From assembly GCA_900769445.1 (NCBI GenBank), contig CAAGGR010000033.1:1-12877 (forward strand): 12,877 bases of DNA. The letters are read 5' to 3'. Positions 7,961 to 12,877 of this stretch are shown here, one piece after another; the stretch's first letter is position 1; every line of letters starts with the position of its first letter. The DNA comes from an uncultured Alistipes sp. GTDB lineage: Bacteria; Bacteroidota; Bacteroidia; Bacteroidales; Rikenellaceae. The position numbers and the translations under genes were made by a program. The notes below the pieces were generated by a model. The model saw nothing but the letters and a program-made list of their open reading frames with translations. It did no database searches and was not told the DNA's origin.

Positions 7961-8755
7961 CTATATTATATAAGTAGTAATAGCTATTAATCCAACCACA
8001 GCGCAGTAGAGAGCAAACCAAATTAGTTTACCCCTCTTAACGATATTTATCATATACTTGCACGCAAGGCATCCCACCACAAAGGCGGTTACAAAGCCTG
8101 CGATAAGGGGTGCAGTGGCTACACCATCCACAGCAAAGCCTCCGTCGATAATGTCGAGGAGCGCCTGACCCATGATAGGGGCAAGTACCATCAAGAACGA
8201 GAAGGTTGCCACAGCCGACTTCTTATTGCCAAGCAGGATACCCGTAGCGATAGTAGTACCCGAGCGTGAGAGTCCCGGCATCGCAGCCAGCGCCTGACCT
8301 ACACCGATAATAAAGGCATCGCGGTAGGAGATATTCTCCTTAAGGCGTGGGCGAGCATAGTAGGCGAAGCTAAGCAGTGCCGAGGTTAGTAGCAACATAC
8401 CACCCACAACCAACATCACATACTGCGACGAGAGTATCGCATCGATATAGTCGCCCAACATAAGTCCCACAATACCAATAGGTATCATCGAGATTACGAG
8501 CTTCAAAAAATAACTCTTCTCATCATTCATACCCTTAGTGAAGATACCCTTTATAAGCCACCATATCTCGCTCCATAGCACCACTACAGTACTAAGTACC
8601 GTAGCAGCATGCAGGGCGATATCGAAGGTGAGGTTTTCCTCCAACTCCACACCCAAAAGCGCCTTAGCCAGCTGCAAATGTCCGCTACTCGACACTGGCA
8701 AGAACTCCGTAAGTCCCTGCACAGCACCCAGAATCATAGACTCGAAAATCTCCAT
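7961..8755 (-). CDS. uppP: Undecaprenyl-diphosphate phosphatase (BacA family)
   Basis: This integral membrane enzyme removes a phosphate from undecaprenyl diphosphate to recycle the lipid carrier for peptidoglycan and surface glycans; overproduction gives bacitracin resistance in known cases. The 264-residue length and about eight hydrophobic segments fit. Both active-site blocks are intact: GLTEFLPVSSSGH at 14-26 with catalytic Glu17 and His26, and PGLSRSGTTIATG at 160-172 with Arg164. The ATG at 8753-8755 gives MEIFESMILGAVQG, the normal family N-terminus. It sits 2 bases after the DUF3098 gene and 2 bases before truB, inside the tight envelope operon. Confidence 0.97.
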   Translation of the reverse strand: MEIFESMILGAVQGLTEFLPVSSSGHLQLAKALLGVELEENLTFDIALHAATVLSTVVVLWSEIWWLIKGIFTKGMNDEKSYFLKLVISMIPIGIVGLMLGDYIDAILSSQYVMLVVGGMLLLTSALLSFAYYARPRLKENISYRDAFIIGVGQALAAMPGLSRSGTTIATGILLGNKKSAVATFSFLMVLAPIMGQALLDIIDGGFAVDGVATAPLIAGFVTAFVVGCLACKYMINIVKRGKLIWFALYCAVVGLIAITTYII

Positions 8756-8757
8756 AC

Positions 8758-9003
8758 CTACTTCTCTCTATTAAAACGCTTCATAATGCCAAAGCCTACC
8801 ACCACAAAGCCCGCGATGACAACCACCGGAGCGAGGCTAATGCGACGGAAGGAGAATATCGAGTAGTCGAACTCCGTAGCGGTATGCTCGCCACCACCCG
8901 ACATAAGCATAAAGCCCACGAAGAGCAACACAACACCCACCAAGATAGTGATGTAGTTCTTCTTAGTAAAGGGCATCTGCTCCTTATTAACATCCTTACT
9001 CAT
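8758..9003 (-). CDS. DUF3098 small membrane protein
   Basis: The 81-residue protein has a short charged N-terminus, MPFTKKNY near 10-17, a first membrane segment (about 18-35, ending in FMLMSGGG), a short middle part (EFDYSIFSFRRISLAP) and a second membrane segment (about 57-74) followed by a basic tail. This two-segment layout with the GFMLMSGGG turn is what I know as DUF3098, a family of unknown function restricted to Bacteroidetes and typically found between ftsX and uppP, as here. It is 1 base after ftsX and 2 bases before uppP. The position suggests an envelope role tied to FtsX or UppP, but that is inference only. Confidence 0.88.
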   Translation of the reverse strand: MSKDVNKEQMPFTKKNYITILVGVVLLFVGFMLMSGGGEHTATEFDYSIFSFRRISLAPVVVIAGFVVVGFGIMKRFNREK

Positions 9004-9004
9004 A

Positions 9005-9886
9005 CTAATATAGATATATTTTATTAGAACGCATATTCACAAACTTATTCACCGCCATAGCACTAAACAACACCGTTACCACAACGCCAAGCACTAAAAC
9101 AGCACCTATGATGACGGCCACCGAGCTATGACCCAGCATCTCGACGCCGTTGATGGCATGGCTCTCGGCACCATATACCATACCCACCATCATTGCCGCA
9201 GCAAGAGCGCCCGCCACAAAGCCCTGACCTATGGCACTGCCAAGAAATGGGCGCATAATATACCACTTCGTAGCTCCCACAAGCTTCATAGTGTTGATAA
9301 GATAGCGCTTGGAGTAGACAACCAAGCGTATAGTATTGCTAAGCAGCAACATAGATATCAACAGCAGCACCAGCATAAAGACCAATAACGCAACAGATAC
9401 CTGCGAGATAGTCTTGTGCATACTCTCCACAATCTCCACTGGTGGCACCGAGACATACTCAACGCCATCCATCGAGCGAAGAATATCCGCCACCATCTCC
9501 ACACCCTCGCGGTTTGAGTAGTCGGCATGTAGCGCAACCTCGTAACTATCCAACAGAGGATTCTCGCCCAAGAGCAGGTCTAAATCGACCGCAAACTGCG
9601 AACGGAAAGCCTCGTCTGCGATTTTCACATCCTTGCTAAGAAACTGAGCGCCAGCACATACCGTTCTATCCTCGAACATCATCTCCAACGCCCTGCGACT
9701 ATCGGCGCTGATATCATCCCTAATCTCGACAGAGACCACAACGCTCTCTCTGAGCTTACGCGCAGCCGAGATTGCCGAGAGGCTCACATACGACACCACG
9801 CCAACCATAAACAACACCAACGCGATGCTTATGGTAGAGATTATGTACGAGCGCATCACCTTACGCCCCATTCGCTTATCCTTCAT
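9005..9886 (-). CDS. ftsX: Cell division protein FtsX (ABC-type permease)
   Basis: FtsX is the membrane partner of the ATPase FtsE; the pair controls peptidoglycan hydrolases at the division site. The 293-residue protein has the FtsX pattern: a basic cytoplasmic start, TM1 at about 13-37, a periplasmic domain of roughly 120 residues (about 40-160), then three more segments at about 163-187, 216-238 and 255-278. The conserved cytoplasmic loop NTMKLVGATKWYIMRPFLG (198-216) before TM3 is diagnostic. ftsE is not in this window; in many Bacteroidetes the two genes are apart. It is 7 bases after yfhO and 1 base before DUF3098, and is probably co-transcribed with both. The ATG at 9884-9886 is accepted because the next Met lies inside the basic leader. 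Confidence 0.94.
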   Translation of the reverse strand: MKDKRMGRKVMRSYIISTISIALVLFMVGVVSYVSLSAISAARKLRESVVVSVEIRDDISADSRRALEMMFEDRTVCAGAQFLSKDVKIADEAFRSQFAVDLDLLLGENPLLDSYEVALHADYSNREGVEMVADILRSMDGVEYVSVPPVEIVESMHKTISQVSVALLVFMLVLLLISMLLLSNTIRLVVYSKRYLINTMKLVGATKWYIMRPFLGSAIGQGFVAGALAAAMMVGMVYGAESHAINGVEMLGHSSVAVIIGAVLVLGVVVTVLFSAMAVNKFVNMRSNKIYLY

Positions 9887-9893
9887 ATCGTTA

Positions 9894-12461
9894 TCACTTT
9901 TTTATCATCATTACAGCGCGCGCCACAAAGAGTAGCACCATCACGCTACATAGCGCCATCAGCGCAGAGATAAGACCCCAGTGGGGTGCGCGGAAGCTCC
10001 ACTCCACCGTATGCTTACCCGCAGGTAGCTCCATACCGCGTAGAATGTAGTCCGCAACGAAATACTCGGCATCCTCGCCATCAATCTTCACGCTCCAGCC
10101 ATCAGGGAAATATATCTCCGAGAAGACCGCCAACGCCTCGGCAGGGGCTTCGTACTCATATTTTAGGTAGTTGGGGGCATACTCCACCAACTCTATCACA
10201 CCACTGCAATCGTAGCTCTGAGCAACATCCGCACCCTCGACAATAGCTCTGTTGTATAAGTCCTCATAGCCGAGCTTATCGAGAGCCTCGCGCGGAGAGT
10301 GTGCCTGTGTGGTCTCGGCAACAAACCACGCTGCACCGAAAGGCTCCACACCAGTAATATCGCTCATAGGATAGGCTGCGCCATCATGGATGACATAGCG
10401 AGTGTTCAAGGCTGCCAAGACCTCGCCATCATACCTACGCAGGTAGGCATCTATAACATCCTGATAACGACCAAGTTTCGCACCATGATAGCCACCCACA
10501 GAGCGGTGGAAGTAGGATGCGCGGGCAGAGTTAAAGGGGTCGCCATTAGTGAGGTCCATAACCCTAAATCCGAGGTCTTTATCGGCAAGAATCTGCTTAT
10601 CGGCAGCCGTAGCAACATGCTCGGTAGGCTTACTATCTCGCCACTTGCTATCCGAGATATAGCGCTTCGCCACGCCCGACAAGTCCCACACAATTAACAC
10701 ACCTAACACCACAGCAAGAGCTACGTGATAGACCCTCTTATCTGCGCGCTTACGCATCATAGCATAGCCCACAATAGCTGAGGCTGAGAGGGTTACAAAG
10801 AGTATCGTGCGCCAAGCATCTGCCCTCAGAGCGCCACCTCTACCCTCGTAGATAGCGCTACGCAACTGCTCAACCCACAACTCGTTGCCATAGCGGTCGT
10901 ATATATCCGCAATACCATAGTCGGCAGTAAGCATCATCGCCACCACAGCACCCACAACAACGACATAGGCGACAGCAACCTTACGAAGCAACGACTTACA
11001 TGGAATATCCTGAGTAACAATACGATAGATAGCGCAAGCACACAACAGCGGAGCGCTCCACTCCAGTACTACCAACGCCATAGATACCGTTCTGAAGCTT
11101 TTATAGGCAGGCAACCAGTCGTACAACACCTCGTAGAAGCCCATAAGATTAGCACCCCACGCCATAAGCAGTGCAAAGAGGCTCACTACAACGACCCAAA
11201 TAGTTGATTTTAAGCCATATAGCATCAAGCAGAGGAGAGCCAAGAAGATAACCACAGCGCCCAAGTATGTAGGGCCTGCAGTGTAGGGTTGCGCACCCCA
11301 GTAGTTCGAGGCGTAGTTCCACACCTCGTTGGAGCGCTTATAGTAGAGTGCCTCGATATCGGCAATAAGGCGCTCATCCTGCGACTCGAGAGCAGCATAT
11401 ACATCATCAGCAGTAACCGCATAGCCCTCATTATTAAGTCTTTGGGCAAGGTCTTCGACCGCCAAGTTGAAGATTCTGCCATCGACACTACGACGCTGCA
11501 ACAGCTCCACAACACCCTCGTTCACATCGCCCGACCAGCTACCCATATAGTTGGGTACCAGCATATTACAGCTCTCGGCAATACCATAGCTCCACGCGGT
11601 ATTGTAGGCAATCTTCTCGCGACGTGCCGTCTGGGCATCTGTCGCCACGCTCTCAGCGCGCGTGGTATGCTTCTGATGCTCTAAGGTGTACCATAGCGGG
11701 GCTATATTTGAGCCTACCGCAATGATGGCAGCTATAGCGAGTAATGCTGTGTGGCGCAACAACTTAGCAACAGCACCACGACGTATCGCACCCACCAACT
11801 CCGAAATCCAGAGGGCGAGGCAGACCAACAAAAAGTAGTATGTTATCTGGGGGTGGTTAGCACCCAGCTCCAACGAGCCAAAGAGCGCTGCAAAGGCGGT
11901 GCCGACCCATATATTTCGCCTTAGGGCGCACCACACAGCCCCCACCAATGGCGGAGCATAGACCAACGCCCACATCTTGGTAATGTGTCCCGCGTCGATG
12001 ATAAGGAAGAAGTATGTCGACAGACCATATGCCAAGCCCGCGATAATACCTATCCATGGGCTTATGCCCATCAGCACCACCGCCACCATCATCATAAGCA
12101 TAGCCATAAAGGTCATGTTCATAGGGCTATCCAAGAGCTTAACTACGGCACTCGCACTGCGCTTTACAAACTGCGTAGGATACTCTACATCAATAAGATA
12201 GGCGGGCATACCCGAGAACATATTACCTGTCCACTGAGGGTCATCACCCGTAGCCTCGCGATGCTCCTTAATATCCTGCACCATACCCGCATACTGCGAT
12301 ATATCGCCCTGCTGCAGCGACTTGCCCTCGAACTGCGGAGCGTAGAAGGTATACGACACCCCGAAGAATAGCGCCACCGCAACCACCCAAGGCAGCACTG
12401 CACTCTTAAGTAGCCTCTCGCCCCAAGCAACGAGTTTTTGAGATATATTGTTATGCTCCAT
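9894..12461 (-). CDS. YfhO-family polytopic membrane protein (GT-C-like)
   Basis: From the chosen start the protein has 855 residues and about a dozen membrane segments, the first at about 23-40 and the last at about 828-850. Between TM1 and TM2 is a loop with GDISQY (52-57) and GDDPQWTGNMFSGMPAY (72-88), and GHITKM (159-164) and GANHPQITYY (200-209) follow; such acidic and His-bearing loops are usual in YfhO proteins. The C-terminal extracytoplasmic part ends with YFPDGWSVKIDGE (784-796) and PAGKHTVEWSF (813-823), a hallmark of the family. B. subtilis YfhO is tied to lipoteichoic-acid glycosylation; the substrate here is unknown, and a lipid-linked sugar transfer is inferred. The frame is open a further 120 codons to a GTG at 12821 through a repeat array, but the first membrane segment and a promoter box at 12494-12501 favour the ATG at 12459-12461. 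It heads the envelope operon. Confidence 0.9.
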   Translation of the reverse strand: MEHNNISQKLVAWGERLLKSAVLPWVVAVALFFGVSYTFYAPQFEGKSLQQGDISQYAGMVQDIKEHREATGDDPQWTGNMFSGMPAYLIDVEYPTQFVKRSASAVVKLLDSPMNMTFMAMLMMMVAVVLMGISPWIGIIAGLAYGLSTYFFLIIDAGHITKMWALVYAPPLVGAVWCALRRNIWVGTAFAALFGSLELGANHPQITYYFLLVCLALWISELVGAIRRGAVAKLLRHTALLAIAAIIAVGSNIAPLWYTLEHQKHTTRAESVATDAQTARREKIAYNTAWSYGIAESCNMLVPNYMGSWSGDVNEGVVELLQRRSVDGRIFNLAVEDLAQRLNNEGYAVTADDVYAALESQDERLIADIEALYYKRSNEVWNYASNYWGAQPYTAGPTYLGAVVIFLALLCLMLYGLKSTIWVVVVSLFALLMAWGANLMGFYEVLYDWLPAYKSFRTVSMALVVLEWSAPLLCACAIYRIVTQDIPCKSLLRKVAVAYVVVVGAVVAMMLTADYGIADIYDRYGNELWVEQLRSAIYEGRGGALRADAWRTILFVTLSASAIVGYAMMRKRADKRVYHVALAVVLGVLIVWDLSGVAKRYISDSKWRDSKPTEHVATAADKQILADKDLGFRVMDLTNGDPFNSARASYFHRSVGGYHGAKLGRYQDVIDAYLRRYDGEVLAALNTRYVIHDGAAYPMSDITGVEPFGAAWFVAETTQAHSPREALDKLGYEDLYNRAIVEGADVAQSYDCSGVIELVEYAPNYLKYEYEAPAEALAVFSEIYFPDGWSVKIDGEDAEYFVADYILRGMELPAGKHTVEWSFRAPHWGLISALMALCSVMVLLFVARAVMMIKK

Positions 12462-12493
12462 TTCCAACTTTTTACATAAGTAAATAAATCGGA

Positions 12494-12501
12494 CAAAGAT
12501 A
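12494..12501 (-). promoter_or_regulatory. Probable -7 promoter box (TATCTTTG) for the yfhO-led operon
   Basis: On the minus strand this reads TATCTTTG, an exact match to the Bacteroidetes primary-sigma -7 consensus TAnnTTTG. Transcription would start near 12487, giving a leader of about 26 bases to the yfhO ATG, with an A-rich stretch (AAAAAGTTGGAA) in the ribosome-binding position, as is common in this phylum. No TTTG is present at the -33 position; instead TTTTC from the CACTTTT tandem repeat sits about 19-20 bases upstream. Confidence 0.6.
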
Positions 12502-12503
12502 AG

Positions 12504-12535
12504 AAAAAAAAGTGAAAAGTGAAAAGTGAAAACTG
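12504..12535. repeat. A8 tract followed by four 7-base tandem repeats (AAAAGTG), in the promoter spacer and -33 region
   Basis: A run of eight A (12504-12511) overlaps the start of four 7-base units: 12508-12514, 12515-12521 and 12522-12528 are exact AAAAGTG, and 12529-12535 is AAAACTG. On the transcribed side they read CACTTTT repeats directly upstream of the -7 box, filling the spacer and -33 region. Confidence 0.9.
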
Positions 12536-12536
12536 A

Positions 12537-12552
12537 ACTTTGCGACTTTGCG
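12537..12552. repeat. Two tandem copies of an 8-base unit (ACTTTGCG)
   Basis: ACTTTGCG occurs at 12537-12544 and again at 12545-12552, directly after the AAAAGTG array, with one more A at 12553. It lies upstream of the yfhO promoter core. No function is apparent. Confidence 0.85.
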
Positions 12553-12560
12553 ATTAAGGA

Positions 12561-12640
12561 GAGAGCAGAGACAACAGAGACAGCAGGGAGATTTCTGTGA
12601 TACCCGACCTCGCTGTCGTCTCTTTCGTCTCTTTCGTCCC
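12561..12640. repeat. Inverted pair of 9-base-periodic repeats (AGAGAC-type arms)
   Basis: The left arm has AGAGAC at 12567-12572 and 12576-12581; the right arm has GTCTCT at 12618-12623 and 12627-12632. In both arms the unit spacing is 9 bases, so the two copies pair in register (12567-12572 with 12627-12632; 12576-12581 with 12618-12623), and 12583-12586 extends the pairing with 12613-12616. The loop is about 26 bases. It can form an imperfect hairpin on either strand. Confidence 0.75.
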
Positions 12641-12649
12641 CTTCACCTC

Positions 12650-12784
12650 GGAACACTCGGAACATGGGGAACATGGGGAACATGGGGAACACGGGGAACA
12701 TGGGGAACACGGGGAACATCCAGAACATCCAGAACATCCGGAACATCGGGAACATCGGGAACATTCGGAACATGGGGAACACCC
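12650..12784. repeat. Minisatellite: 15 tandem copies of a 9-base unit GGAACANNN
   Basis: Fifteen units lie head to tail without a break. Thirteen begin GGAACA and two (12722-12730 and 12731-12739) begin AGAACA; the last three bases vary (TGG, CGG, TCC, TCG, CTC, TTC, CCC). The units form local blocks: TGG/CGG in the left half, TCC at 12713-12739, TCG at 12740-12757, which suggests stepwise local duplication. Because the unit is three codons, copy changes never shift the frame; on the minus strand it reads as Met-Phe-Pro/Arg/Trp triplets in the yfhO frame. I treat it as non-coding. Confidence 0.93.
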
Positions 12785-12815
12785 TGTTCCGATGTTCTTT
12801 TGTTCCCTTGTTCCG
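12785..12815. repeat. Opposite-orientation copies of the 9-base unit flanking the array
   Basis: Immediately after the direct array come TGTTCC-type copies (12785-12790, then GTTC/TGTTCC/GTTCC pieces to about 12815), the reverse complement of GGAACA with less regular spacing. The last array units pair with them: 12776-12781 with 12785-12790 around a three-base loop, then 12768-12773 with 12792-12797. Confidence 0.7.
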
Positions 12816-12877
12816 CCACACCCTTGTTTCCTACGGCGCAACGATATCTATCATCGAATCTCAGTCTGTCTGTATCA
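12816..12877. other. Right edge of the window, no recognisable feature
   Basis: No gene, promoter box or clear structure is recognised in this last stretch. The sequence is cut by the window end, so a neighbouring gene may begin or end just outside it. Confidence 0.4.

Noticed and set aside
7959..8021. 21-codon upstream extension of TruB
   Set aside because: It overlaps the uppP coding end and TruB homologues begin at about the internal ATG.
11985..12371. Plus-strand open frames of 60-200 codons across the window (this is one of the longer ones)
   Set aside because: They all lie opposite well-supported minus-strand genes, have arginine, histidine and serine-rich shadow composition, and show no domain or start context.
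12650..12784. CRISPR array
   Set aside because: The period is 9 bases with no spacers, far below CRISPR repeat-spacer dimensions, and no cas gene is present.
12462..12821. N-terminal extension of the YfhO protein (120 codons from a GTG, Met-Phe-Pro/Arg repeats)
   Set aside because: The -7 box at 12494-12501 and the homopolymer lie inside it, the extension begins at a rare GTG inside repeat DNA, and the normal first membrane segment follows the ATG at 12461.
12554..12841. Cys-Ser-Pro-rich open frame of 95 codons on the minus strand
   Set aside because: It is the 9-base array read in another frame, starts at TTG, and has no composition outside the repeat that suggests a protein.

Overview
The window reads as a chromosomal segment of a Bacteroidales bacterium. 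The evidence is the gene content: DUF3098, DUF4270, a half-size glycogen-synthase-like protein, a Bacteroidetes-type TopA without zinc ribbons, and a -7 promoter box of the Bacteroidetes form TAnnTTTG. A gut genus such as Alistipes fits the protein style, but this is an impression and cannot be proved from the sequence. All ten genes lie on the minus strand, so transcription runs from the right edge to the left edge. No rRNA, tRNA, CRISPR array, insertion sequence or phage gene was seen.

In transcription order: the right end (12462-12877, about 416 bases) is a gene-free region packed with short tandem and inverted repeats and a likely promoter. It is followed by a large YfhO-family membrane protein (9894-12461), ftsX (9005-9886), a small DUF3098 membrane protein (8758-9003), uppP (7961-8755) and truB (7245-7958). 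These five are separated by only 1-7 bases and look like one operon. After a 49-base gap come queA (6146-7195), a GT5-like half protein (5322-6128), a DUF4270 lipoprotein that overlaps it by 14 bases (3734-5335), topA (1373-3676) and an exported C1B-type cysteine peptidase (117-1340). The left edge (4-105) is a long imperfect palindrome.

The right half mixes cell-envelope functions (FtsX in divisome or peptidoglycan-hydrolase control, UppP in lipid-carrier recycling, YfhO in a presumed lipid-linked sugar role) with two tRNA-modification enzymes (TruB, QueA). The left half is a looser mix. Several genes carry in-frame upstream extensions in their longest open frames; in yfhO, DUF4270, truB and topA I chose internal starts, and give the reason in each entry.

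The least ordinary parts are the two non-coding ends. The right one holds a 15-copy array of a 9-base unit (GGAACANNN) that stays open in frame with yfhO, plus 7-base and 8-base tandem repeats next to the promoter and inverted repeat pairs. The left one is an approximately 100-nt hairpin whose non-Watson-Crick pairs all suit a plus-strand RNA. I did not find a convincing new multi-gene system; the protein genes are mostly a known Bacteroidetes neighbourhood.
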